Assembly: GCA_045579195.1 (NCBI GenBank)
Contig: JAZNLR010000018.1
Span: 1-44,440, forward strand
Source: JAZNLR01 sp045579195
GTDB lineage: Bacteria; Bacillota; Clostridia; Christensenellales; CAMQZB01
Length of the DNA: 44,440 bases
Direction of reading: 5' to 3'
The notes below the pieces were generated by a model that worked only from the letters and a program-made list of their open reading frames with translations, did not search any database and was not told the DNA's origin. This document shows, piece after piece, positions 33,906 through 42,252 of this stretch. The number at the start of each line of letters is the position of its first letter. Within the stretch, counting starts at the first letter, position 1. A program made the translations under genes and the position numbers.

Positions 33906-34931
33906 ATGGACGGGAAAAAGTTTACGCTGAAAAACGGGATCGCACTTCTTCTGCTTTTCTTGAGTGTGCTTCTTTTGCCCCTTGCCTTTTCGGGTGGATT
34001 TTCGGAGTTTCCAAGCGTGAAAAACGACGTGCGCGTTCTGGAGCTTTGGAGCGTGGACACCTTCGAGGGAGGAAAGAATTCGCGCGCGGATTTTCTGAAG
34101 CGATGCGGCATGCTCTTTTCAGAGCGCGGCGGGGAGCGCATTCTCGTTCGGAGCATGACGAAGGAGCAGTTTTTGCTCAACTTTGAAAGCGCGCGCCCCG
34201 ACCTTATCTCCTTCGGCGCAGGGATCGCGGAAGAGCTTTCGGATTTTCTCCTCCCTTACGGCGGCGCGGTGAACGTTCGGGATGCGTTTGTTGAGAGCGG
34301 AAGGAAAAACGGCGTTCTTCTCGCGCTTCCCTGGTGCACGGGGGGATACGGGACGGTGGAGCGGAGCGAAAAGAAAAGAGGAGGCGTTCTCGTCGGTCAG
34401 GCAGAGGGGCATCTTCCCCTTTGCGCGGCGTACTTTTCGGGATGCGCGGCGTTGAGCGGTGGTTTTGAAGTGCTTTCTCAGTTCGACGCGTACGAAGGGT
34501 TTCTTTGCGGCGAGGGGGACGTCCTCTTTGGAAGCCAGAGGGATTTCATTCGCATTTCGGAGCGCGTTGCGCGCGGCACGTTTTCTGCGCCCACCTATGC
34601 GCCGCTTGCGGGATATACGGACCTTGTCTGCTATCTCGGCGTGTTGGCAAACGAGGAAGGGACGAAAGGCGCGGAAAAGTTCCTTGCGTTCGTCACGTCA
34701 GACGAGTGTCAGCGCGAGCTATACCGCATCGGAATGTTTCCCGTTGCGGATGGACTTTCCGTCTATACACAGTCTCCGCTTGCCGAGATGGAGCGCGCGT
34801 TAGCAAGACCCGTTCTCGTGCCTTCCGTCTTTCTTCCGAAAGAGGAGCGGCAAGCGCTTGCAAGAGCGGCGCAAAATGCCTTGCGCGGAGAGGAAAATGC
34901 ACGGAAGTTTTTGGACAATTTCGTGTGGTAA
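33906..34931 (+). CDS. Membrane-anchored extracellular solute-binding-like protein
   Basis: 341 residues. One N-terminal membrane segment (about 10-30, NGIALLLLFLSVLLLPLAFS) without a lipobox Cys, so anchored or secreted rather than lipidated. The rest resembles a cluster-1/8 solute-binding fold: VLELWSVDTFEGGKNSRADF near the start and TKGAEKFLAFVTSDECQREL near the end, the latter typical of sugar-binding proteins. Permease and ATPase genes are absent, so it may sense or act independently. GGAGGGG precedes the ATG. Confidence 0.6.
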   Translation: MDGKKFTLKNGIALLLLFLSVLLLPLAFSGGFSEFPSVKNDVRVLELWSVDTFEGGKNSRADFLKRCGMLFSERGGERILVRSMTKEQFLLNFESARPDLISFGAGIAEELSDFLLPYGGAVNVRDAFVESGRKNGVLLALPWCTGGYGTVERSEKKRGGVLVGQAEGHLPLCAAYFSGCAALSGGFEVLSQFDAYEGFLCGEGDVLFGSQRDFIRISERVARGTFSAPTYAPLAGYTDLVCYLGVLANEEGTKGAEKFLAFVTSDECQRELYRIGMFPVADGLSVYTQSPLAEMERALARPVLVPSVFLPKEERQALARAAQNALRGEENARKFLDNFVW

Positions 34932-34934
34932 CAG

Positions 34935-34963
34935 TTGAATTATTGAGCGCAATGTTGTAAAAT
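34935..34963 (+). promoter_or_regulatory. Promoter of murB-PHP-whiA-dnaE
   Basis: TTGAAT (34935-34940), 17-bp spacer, TAAAAT (34958-34963). AAGGAGG and the murB ATG follow. It overlaps the stop-codon area of the preceding gene. Confidence 0.62.
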
Positions 34964-34978
34964 AAAAGGAGGAAAAGA

Positions 34979-35884
34979 ATGGATCGGTTGGATATTGCGG
35001 CACACAAGCTTTGGGAGTTTCTTCCCTTTTCGCGGTGTCTGCGATCGGAACCCATGAGCAAGCACACGACCTTCCGCATTGGAGGCGCGTGCGACCTGTT
35101 CACACAGCCCGCCACCTTTGAGGAGATCGAACAGATCTTCGCCGCGGCGGAATTCTTCTCCCTGCCCCTTTTCGTGATGGGGCAAGGGTCGAATGTTCTC
35201 GTTCCCGACGAGGGGCTTTCGGGCATCGTTCTCTGTCTGTCAGATGCGTTTTCTGCCATCCGAATGGATGGGGAGAGCGTCTTTGCGGAAGCAGGGGCAA
35301 GGCTTGCGAGCCTGTGTTCCGCCGCCGCACAGAACGGTCTTTCGGGCTTAGAGGAGCTCGGTGGCATCCCCGGGCGGTTGGGCGGCGCACTTCGGATGAA
35401 CGCAGGTGCGTTCGGAACGTGCATTGGGGACGTGGTTGAGAGCGTGACCGTGCTTCGCGAAGGCAAGACGCAGGAGCTTTCCAGGGAGGCTTGCTCGTTT
35501 TCTTACCGCTCGACGGGCTTTTTGAAGAGCGACGTCATCTTGGGCGCGCGCCTAAAGCTTCGAAAGGAACAAAAGGAGCGCATTGCAAGCCGCATTCGAA
35601 GCGCACAGGAAGCGCGCGTTCGGACGCAACCCCTTTCCCTTCCCTCGGCAGGAAGCGTCTTTCGGCGTGCGGAACGTCCGGCAGGGGAGCTCGTTGAAAA
35701 AGTGGGCTTGAAGGGGATGAAGATCGGAAACGCACAGATTTCCGAAAAGCACGCAAACTTTATCGTCAATTTGGGCGGCGCAACCGCAAAGGACGTCCGT
35801 GCGCTCATCGAGCTTGCGAAATTGCGCGTGTTCGAGGAGAGCGGCGTTCAACTCAAAGAAGAAATCGTTTTGCTGGGCGGATAG
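34979..35884 (+). CDS. murB: UDP-N-acetylenolpyruvoylglucosamine reductase
   Basis: 301 residues. Reduces UDP-GlcNAc-enolpyruvate to UDP-MurNAc with NADPH and FAD in peptidoglycan synthesis. Signatures: KHTTFRIGGACDLF, VMGQGSNVLVPDEGLSGIVL, GLEELGGIPGRLGGALRMNA (FAD site), PSAGSVFRR with the proton-donor Ser, and ISEKHANFIVNLGGATAKDV. First gene of a tight plus-strand cluster with PHP, whiA and dnaE. AAGGAGG lies before the ATG. Confidence 0.95.
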   Translation: MDRLDIAAHKLWEFLPFSRCLRSEPMSKHTTFRIGGACDLFTQPATFEEIEQIFAAAEFFSLPLFVMGQGSNVLVPDEGLSGIVLCLSDAFSAIRMDGESVFAEAGARLASLCSAAAQNGLSGLEELGGIPGRLGGALRMNAGAFGTCIGDVVESVTVLREGKTQELSREACSFSYRSTGFLKSDVILGARLKLRKEQKERIASRIRSAQEARVRTQPLSLPSAGSVFRRAERPAGELVEKVGLKGMKIGNAQISEKHANFIVNLGGATAKDVRALIELAKLRVFEESGVQLKEEIVLLGG

Positions 35885-35908
35885 CGCGGCAAAAGAATCG
35901 GAGAAAGC

Positions 35909-36664
35909 ATGATTTACGGAGATTACCACACGCACACAACGTATAGCCACGGCAAAGGCAGCATCGAGGAAAACGTGCGCGCGGCGGCGGAAAAGGGATT
36001 AAAGGAGATCGCCATCACGGATCACGGCCTTGATCACCTCGCGTTTGGCTTGAAGCGCGCAAAAATTGCAGAGGTGCGCGCAACGGTTGACGCGCTCAAC
36101 AAAAGTCAGCCCGTTCGCGTTCTCTTCGGGATCGAGGCAAACGTCTTAAACGAAGAGGGTGCAATTGACGTCCGCCCCGAGGAGGTCGGGGAGTTCGACG
36201 TCATTTTGGCGGGATTTCACAAGATGGTGAAAGGACAAGCAGGCTTCATCCTTCCCAACGTGGTGCAGGGGACGTTGCAGATTCCCTTGAGCGATTCACG
36301 CATTCGCAAGAACACCGCGGCGCTCGTCCGCGCCATTCGCAAAAACCCCATTGACGTTCTTGCGCACATCAATCACGATTTGGGCGTTGACCCCGTTGAG
36401 GTTGCAAAAGCCGCCGCAGATTACGGAGTCCTTCTCGAGCTCAACGGAACGAAAAGCCACCTTTCGGACGAGCAGTTGTTCCGTATGAACGAAACGGGGG
36501 TCACCTTCCTTCTCAACTCGGACGCACACGTTCCCGAGAAGGTGGGCGAGGTGGAATTGCCGCTCGCGCAGACAAAGCGCGTCGGCATCACGAGAATTGC
36601 AAATTGGAACGCCTTCCCGACGTTTCGCGTACGGGAAGAGGCGCGCAAAGGATACAGAAGATGA
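35909..36664 (+). CDS. PHP-domain phosphoesterase
   Basis: 251 residues. Metal-binding PHP motifs: DYHTHTTYSHGKGS near residue 5, AITDHGLDHLAFG (about 38), FGIEANVLNE (about 72), AGFHKM, and late NSDAHVP. These are the ordered His/Asp/Glu ligands of the PHP superfamily, hydrolysing phosphate esters (histidinol phosphatase or nucleotide types). The same gene lies next to murB and whiA in many Clostridia. GGAGAAAG precedes ATG. Its stop codon overlaps the whiA start (ATGA), so translation is coupled. Confidence 0.88.
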   Translation: MIYGDYHTHTTYSHGKGSIEENVRAAAEKGLKEIAITDHGLDHLAFGLKRAKIAEVRATVDALNKSQPVRVLFGIEANVLNEEGAIDVRPEEVGEFDVILAGFHKMVKGQAGFILPNVVQGTLQIPLSDSRIRKNTAALVRAIRKNPIDVLAHINHDLGVDPVEVAKAAADYGVLLELNGTKSHLSDEQLFRMNETGVTFLLNSDAHVPEKVGEVELPLAQTKRVGITRIANWNAFPTFRVREEARKGYRR

Positions 36665-37626
36665 CATTTACGGCACAGATCAAAGAGGAAATCTTAAAGG
36701 CCCCGCTCGGCGGAAGCGCGTGTGAACGCGCCTTTTTGTCTGCGCTCATCCACACCGCAGGCTCGTTGAGCATCGGTGCGTTCGGGCTCGGATTTGAGAT
36801 GACGGGAGAAAATGAAGCCTTGATGCGAAAGGTCTCGGAACTTTTCGTCAAGCTGTTTGCCATCAAACCCGCGTTCGGAAGAGAGGAGAGCAATTTGCGC
36901 GGTCGATATCGCTATACCGTTTCCTGTTCGGACGCGCGCACCGGCAAGGTTTTGGAGCGCCTTGGCATTCTCCGCCGCCATGAAGACGGCATTGAGCTCA
37001 TCCGCGGCATTGACGACGAGATCATCGAGGCGGAGGGCTGTGCGGAAAGTTATATCAAGGGCATTTTCTTGGGCTCAGGCGCGGTGCTCGTTCCGTCTGC
37101 AAAGGCGAAGGGGCAGACGCGCTATCACCTCGAATTCTCCTTCTCCAGCGAGAGCCTTGCCGAGGATTTTTCTCATCTCCTTGCGCAGTTTGACTTCCTT
37201 CCGAAGATGACGGAGCGCAAGAATGCATTCGTTGTGTACTTCAAAGAGAGCGAAACCATCAGCGACTTGCTTGCGTTCTTGGGGTCGAGTGACGGAGTCT
37301 TACGGTTAAATGAGATCTATGCCGAACGGCAGATGCGAAACGTCATCAACCGACAGAGCAACTGTCAGGTGGCGAACATCGACCGGACGATGGGCGCATC
37401 CGCGCGGCAATGCGCGGCGATCGCCGTGATAGAAAGCCTCTCGGGGTTGGAAAAGCTCCCCGAAAACCTGCAGGAAATGGCACGCCTGCGCAAGGAAAAC
37501 CCGACGCTCGGAACGGAAGAGCTCGGAAAACGCACCACGCCGCCCATCGGAAAGAGCGGCGCAAACCATCGCCTACGCAAACTCGTCGAGATCGCCGAGA
37601 CATTGCGCGGCGGAAAACGGCTGTAA
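36661..37626 (+). CDS. whiA: WhiA family DNA-binding protein
   Basis: 321 residues from ATG at 36661, overlapping the PHP stop by 4 nt. The N-terminal LAGLIDADG-homing-endonuclease-like region holds AESYIKGIFLGSGAVLVPSA and YHLEFSFSSESLAEDF; the C-terminal helix-turn-helix region holds NRQSNCQVANIDRTMGASAR and the end PIGKSGANHRLRKLVEIAET. WhiA controls sporulation in Streptomyces and affects cell division and chromosome segregation in Bacillus. rapZ and yvcK, usually directly upstream, are absent. Confidence 0.93.
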   Translation: MTFTAQIKEEILKAPLGGSACERAFLSALIHTAGSLSIGAFGLGFEMTGENEALMRKVSELFVKLFAIKPAFGREESNLRGRYRYTVSCSDARTGKVLERLGILRRHEDGIELIRGIDDEIIEAEGCAESYIKGIFLGSGAVLVPSAKAKGQTRYHLEFSFSSESLAEDFSHLLAQFDFLPKMTERKNAFVVYFKESETISDLLAFLGSSDGVLRLNEIYAERQMRNVINRQSNCQVANIDRTMGASARQCAAIAVIESLSGLEKLPENLQEMARLRKENPTLGTEELGKRTTPPIGKSGANHRLRKLVEIAETLRGGKRL

Positions 37627-37644
37627 GACAAAGGAGGAGAGAAC

Positions 37645-40600
37645 ATGGCTGAAGAAAACGTAAAATCCATTGCGGAAACCCCAACCTCATCCTTTGTGCA
37701 TCTGCATGTCCACACGGAGTACAGCCTGCTGGACGGCGCGGCCCGCATCGAGGAGTTGGTTGCAAAATGCGCGCGCCTCGGAATGCCCGGCGTTGCCATC
37801 ACGGACCACGGCGTAATGTTTGGCTGCGTGGACTTTTTGAAGAAGTGCAAAAGCGCAGGCATCAAGGGTATCGTCGGTTGCGAGTTTTACGTCTGTGACG
37901 ATATGTACGACAAGAGCGGAAAGGCCGAGCTTGAGCATCTCGTTTTGCTTGCAAAGAACGACGTGGGATATAAAAACCTCGTCAAGTTGGATTCCCTTGC
38001 GTTCACCGAGGGCTTTTACTATAAGCCCCGCATCGACTTGAACCTCTTGAAGGACCACACGGACGGCGTCATCTGTTTGACCGCGTGTCTTGCGGGAAAG
38101 ATACCCCGCCTTCTCGTCGAGGGCAAGTATGATGCGGCAAAAGAGTACCTTCTGACTCTAAAGGGCATGTTCGGAGAGGACCTCTATGTCGAGATCCAGG
38201 ATCACGGCCTTGCAGAGCAGAGGATGATCCTCCCCCTTCTTGCGCGCCTTGCGAAGGAGACGGAAACGAAGCTCGTTGCGACCAACGACGCGCACTATAT
38301 CGACCGCGAAGACGCAGAGATGCACGACGTTCTTCTCTGCATGCAGATGGGCAAGACAATTTCGGATGAAAACCGAATGCGCTTCACGGGCTCGGAGTTC
38401 TTCATCAAGAGCGAAGAAGAGATGCGCTCCCTTTTCCCGGCATACCCCGAGGCGATCACCAACACGCTCGAGGTCTTGGACAAGTGTGACGTCAAGATCG
38501 TCCGAGAAGAGCTGTTGCCGGGCTATACGCCCCCTGACGGACTCACGCCCCCGCAGTACTTACGCAAGCTCACCGACGAGGGGCTTGCGCGAAGATATCC
38601 GAACATCACCCCCGAGATCCGCGAGCGCGCGGAGTACGAGTTGGACATCATCGAAAGCATGGGGTACGTGGAGTACTTCCTGATCGTTTGGGACTTCATC
38701 AACTATGCAAAGAGCATTGACATTGCCGTGGGATATGGCCGCGGCTCGGGCGTTGGAAGCATCGTTGCATACAGCATCGGCATCACCAACGTCGACCCCT
38801 TGCGCTTCGACTTGCTGTTTGAGCGATTCTTAAACCCGGAAAGAAAGACCATGCCGGACTTCGACATCGACTTCTGCTTCGAGCGTCGCGGCGAGGTCAT
38901 TGATTACGTTATCAAGAAGTACGGCAAGGACAACGTCTGTCAGATCGTCACCTTCAACCGCCTTGCGGCAAAGGCGGCCATCAAGGACGTGGCGCGCGTT
39001 TACAACGTGCCCCTCAACGACGTCAATGCCGTCACGAAGCTCATTCCCACCAACCCTGCGCTCAAGGTCAACTTGAAGAAGGTCTTTGGCAAGGTGGACC
39101 CTGCGACGTTGGACAAGAAACTCATCATCCCCGAGCTTTTGGAGATCTACGAAACCGACGATCTCATGCGAAAGACGGTGGATATGGCCATCAAGGTGGA
39201 GGGAATGCCCCGCAACACCGGAATGCACGCGGCAGGCGTCGTAATTTGCCGAGAGCCCATTGCAGACCACGTTCCGTTGCAGAAGAGCGGAGCGGACGTC
39301 ACCACGCAGTACACAATGGTCGAGGTTGAGGAGCTTGGGCTTCTCAAGATGGACTTCCTTGGCCTTCGCACGATGACGGATATCAAAAAGGCCATCACGT
39401 ACGTCAAGGAAACGACGGGGCGGGAGATCGACTTTAAGGACATCCCCGACGACGACCCCGAAGTTTATAGGCTCATTTCCAGCGGCGACACAGACGCCGT
39501 GTTCCAGCTGGAAGGCGAGGGCATGAAGGCGTTTATGCGCCAGCTCAAGCCGACCTGCATGGAGGATATCATCGCAGGAATCTCCCTTTACCGCCCCGGC
39601 CCGATGGATTCCATCCCGGAGTACGTTGCGGCAAAGAACAACCCCGCCAACATTCACTATGCCCACCCCTTGCTTGAACCCATCCTGAAGGTCACATATG
39701 GCGTTATCATCTATCAGGAGCAGGTCATGCAGATCGTGCGCTCACTTGCAGGCTTCTCGTTCGGACAGGCAGACCTTGTCCGCCGCGCGATGAGCAAAAA
39801 GAAGACGTACGAAATGCCGAAGTACCGCGAGTGGTTCCTCCACGGCGGAAAGGACGGCGAACGCGTCATCGAAGGCGCGGAGAAGCGAGGGGTCCCGGAG
39901 GAGATCGCATCCAACGTCTTTGACAAGATGGAGAGCTTCGCAAAGTACGCCTTCAACAAGTCTCACGCGGCGGCGTATGCGACCATTTCCTTCCAGACGG
40001 CGTACTTAAAGCGATATTACCCCGTTCAGTTTCTCGCGTCGGTCTTGAACAACCGCATCAGCGACCAGGCCGAGGTCACGAAGTACACCAACTACGCAAA
40101 AGAGCGCGGCATCGACGTTTTGCCTCCCGACATCAACAAGTCACAGGAGTTCTTCTCGGTTGAGGGAGAGGCGCTCCGCTTCGGTCTTGCCGCCATCAAG
40201 AACGTGGGCGTTGCTGCCGTTCAGGACATCCTTGCAGAGAGAAAGCGCGGGGGCGAATTCGTCGACCTTGCTGACTTCTTGATGCGCTCGGGCGAATATA
40301 CGAACAAGCGTATGCTTGAAAACCTCATCAAGGGCGGCGCGTTTGACTGCTTCGGCAAGACGAGAAGCCAGCTGATGAGCGTCTATGAAGTGCTGCACGA
40401 CCGCACAAGCACCGACCGCAAGAACCGAGCAAGCGGACAAGTTTCCCTCTTTGACGAGCTGGTGGACAGCCCCGTCACCGTGGAATATCCCATTATGGAT
40501 GAGTACCCTGCGCGCATTCGCCTTGCGATGGAGAAGGAAGTGAACGGCATCTATATTTCCGGACATCCGCTGGATGAATACCGCGAGCAGCTTTCCAGCT

Positions 40601-41157
40601 TCTCGTTCAACACGTCGATGGTCACCGTCGAAAGCGACGAGGAAGACGAGGAGAGCTTCCGCGAAGTTGCGGTGGAAGACGGCGCGTTCGTCACGGCGGG
40701 CGGCATCCTCACGGGCATTCGCAGAAACCAGACGGCGCAGGGAAAGAATATGGCAACGGCGCATTTGGAAGATCTCTTCGGGCAGATCGACGTCGTTCTC
40801 TTCCCGAATGAGTTTGAGAAGTTCCGCAACATCTTGGAAGACGACGTTGTGGTCCGCATCGAGGGGCGGTATTCCTCGCGTGGCGACCGCCATCAGATCA
40901 CCGTTCGCAACCTTGCGAAGATGGAAGTGAAGAAGGCGGCGGAACCCAAGGGGAAAGAGCGGCTGTACTTAAGGCTTCCGAGCGAAGACGTCTTTGACGA
41001 GATCGTGGATATCCTCTCGGCGTATCCGGGCGGCTCGGACGTCATCATCGTCTTAAACGGACAGCGGAGAATGCTCAACCTGAAAATCGGCTATGAGCGC
41101 GCGTTGCAAAACGAATTGCTCTCGGTTTTGGAGCGAAAGGATATTGTTTTTCAGTGA
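37645..41157 (+). CDS. dnaE: DNA polymerase III alpha subunit, DnaE type
   Basis: 1170 residues, full length for DnaE. The N-terminal PHP domain has FVHLHVHTEYSLLDGAAR and AITDHGVMFGCVDF. The palm and active site lie around YGRGSGVGSIVAYSIGITNV and KTMPDFDIDFCFERRGEVID (about 403). Further markers are GDTDAVFQLEGEGMKAFMRQ and GVIIYQEQVMQIVRSLAGFS. The C-terminal OB domain (about 1010-1090, GGILTGIRRNQTAQGKNMAT) is followed by a tau-binding-type tail. In Bacillota with PolC, DnaE extends primers on the lagging strand; whether polC exists here cannot be seen. Last gene of the murB cluster. Confidence 0.97.
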   Translation: MAEENVKSIAETPTSSFVHLHVHTEYSLLDGAARIEELVAKCARLGMPGVAITDHGVMFGCVDFLKKCKSAGIKGIVGCEFYVCDDMYDKSGKAELEHLVLLAKNDVGYKNLVKLDSLAFTEGFYYKPRIDLNLLKDHTDGVICLTACLAGKIPRLLVEGKYDAAKEYLLTLKGMFGEDLYVEIQDHGLAEQRMILPLLARLAKETETKLVATNDAHYIDREDAEMHDVLLCMQMGKTISDENRMRFTGSEFFIKSEEEMRSLFPAYPEAITNTLEVLDKCDVKIVREELLPGYTPPDGLTPPQYLRKLTDEGLARRYPNITPEIRERAEYELDIIESMGYVEYFLIVWDFINYAKSIDIAVGYGRGSGVGSIVAYSIGITNVDPLRFDLLFERFLNPERKTMPDFDIDFCFERRGEVIDYVIKKYGKDNVCQIVTFNRLAAKAAIKDVARVYNVPLNDVNAVTKLIPTNPALKVNLKKVFGKVDPATLDKKLIIPELLEIYETDDLMRKTVDMAIKVEGMPRNTGMHAAGVVICREPIADHVPLQKSGADVTTQYTMVEVEELGLLKMDFLGLRTMTDIKKAITYVKETTGREIDFKDIPDDDPEVYRLISSGDTDAVFQLEGEGMKAFMRQLKPTCMEDIIAGISLYRPGPMDSIPEYVAAKNNPANIHYAHPLLEPILKVTYGVIIYQEQVMQIVRSLAGFSFGQADLVRRAMSKKKTYEMPKYREWFLHGGKDGERVIEGAEKRGVPEEIASNVFDKMESFAKYAFNKSHAAAYATISFQTAYLKRYYPVQFLASVLNNRISDQAEVTKYTNYAKERGIDVLPPDINKSQEFFSVEGEALRFGLAAIKNVGVAAVQDILAERKRGGEFVDLADFLMRSGEYTNKRMLENLIKGGAFDCFGKTRSQLMSVYEVLHDRTSTDRKNRASGQVSLFDELVDSPVTVEYPIMDEYPARIRLAMEKEVNGIYISGHPLDEYREQLSSFSFNTSMVTVESDEEDEESFREVAVEDGAFVTAGGILTGIRRNQTAQGKNMATAHLEDLFGQIDVVLFPNEFEKFRNILEDDVVVRIEGRYSSRGDRHQITVRNLAKMEVKKAAEPKGKERLYLRLPSEDVFDEIVDILSAYPGGSDVIIVLNGQRRMLNLKIGYERALQNELLSVLERKDIVFQ

Positions 41158-41164
41158 CAAACAG

Positions 41165-41193
41165 TTGGCTTTTTGAGTCGAGTTTGCTATAAT
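41165..41193 (+). promoter_or_regulatory. Promoter of pfkA
   Basis: TTGGCT (41165-41170), 17-bp spacer ending TGC, TATAAT (41188-41193): extended -10. It starts immediately after the dnaE stop. Confidence 0.65.
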
Positions 41194-41202
41194 TGAGGAA
41201 AA

Positions 41203-41221
41203 CGTTTCACAAAGTGAAACG
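41203..41221. promoter_or_regulatory. Perfect inverted repeat at the pfkA transcription start, candidate operator
   Basis: CGTTTCAC AAA GTGAAACG, 8-bp arms, beginning about 10 bp after the -10 box. A repressor bound here would block initiation or elongation. The arms resemble parS half-sites, but separated by 3 bp. Confidence 0.5.
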
Positions 41222-41254
41222 AAAAAAGATCAATCATTTTACAGGAGATAGAAA

Positions 41255-42211
41255 ATGAAGAGAATCGGAGTTCTGACAAGCGGTGGAGACGCGCCCGGAA
41301 TGAACGCGGCAATCCGTGCGGTCGTTCGCGGTGCAATTGACAACGACATCGAAGTTTACGGCATCATGCGTGGATACGCAGGACTGCTTGCGGACGACAT
41401 GATCCCCATGACGCGCAGTTCGGTTTCCAACATCATTCAGCGTGGCGGAACCATTTTGAAGACCGCGCGCTGTGAGGAATTCACGACGCACGAAGGGCGC
41501 CTTCCTGCCATTGAAAACATCAAGAAGCGCGGCCTGGACGGCATCGTCGTCATCGGCGGAGACGGTTCGTTCCGCGGCGCAAAGGCGTTGAGCGAAGCGG
41601 GCGTCCCGGCGATCGGCATCCCCGGAACCATCGACAACGACATTGCGTACACCGATTATACCCTCGGCTTTGACACGGCTTGCAACACCGTTTTGTACTG
41701 CATCAACAACTTGCGCGACACCATGGAATCCCACGAGCGCATCAACATCGTTGAGGTCATGGGAAGAAACTGCGGCGACATCGCGCTTTACACGGGAATC
41801 ACCGGCGGTGCGGAGGCGATCGTTCTCCCCGAAGATCCGATGAGCGTTGCTGAGGTCGCAGAGGCTCTGCGCCGCAGCCGTGCGCGCGGAAAGCGCTCCC
41901 ACATCGTGGTTTTGGCAGAGGGCGCAGGCAAGGCGGCGGACTTCGAAAAGGAGCTTTCCGTGCTCGGCCTTGACGTTCGCTCCACCGTCGTCGGACACAT
42001 TCAGCGCGGCGGCGCACCCACGATGACGGACAGAATGCTTGGCTCTCGCTTTGGATATCACGCAGTTCAGCTCCTCAAAGAGGGCATCGGGAACCGCGTT
42101 ATCGGAATCGTCGGCAACGAGATCCGTGACTTCGACATCATCGAAGCGCTCTCCAAGCCGCGCGTGTTCAACAGCGAGCTTTACCACGCATCGAAAGTTT
42201 TGGGAATGTAA
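41255..42211 (+). CDS. pfkA: ATP-dependent 6-phosphofructokinase (classical bacterial type)
   Basis: 318 residues, standard PfkA length. Phosphorylates fructose 6-phosphate, the committed step of glycolysis. Motifs: IGVLTSGGDAPGMNAAIRAV, VVIGGDGSFRGAKALSEAGV (Gly104), GIPGTIDNDIAYTDYTLGFD (Gly124, catalytic Asp), VEVMGRNCGDIAL and VVGHIQRGGAPTMTDRMLGS. The Gly/Gly pair marks the ATP class, unlike the paralogue at 31788. AGGAGA before the ATG. In other Clostridia pfkA also follows dnaE, often with pyk next; pyk is missing here. Confidence 0.97.
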   Translation: MKRIGVLTSGGDAPGMNAAIRAVVRGAIDNDIEVYGIMRGYAGLLADDMIPMTRSSVSNIIQRGGTILKTARCEEFTTHEGRLPAIENIKKRGLDGIVVIGGDGSFRGAKALSEAGVPAIGIPGTIDNDIAYTDYTLGFDTACNTVLYCINNLRDTMESHERINIVEVMGRNCGDIALYTGITGGAEAIVLPEDPMSVAEVAEALRRSRARGKRSHIVVLAEGAGKAADFEKELSVLGLDVRSTVVGHIQRGGAPTMTDRMLGSRFGYHAVQLLKEGIGNRVIGIVGNEIRDFDIIEALSKPRVFNSELYHASKVLGM

Positions 42212-42252
42212 AGAAAAAGTGCGGCAAGGATGCCGTGCGTGAAAAGGGACCG

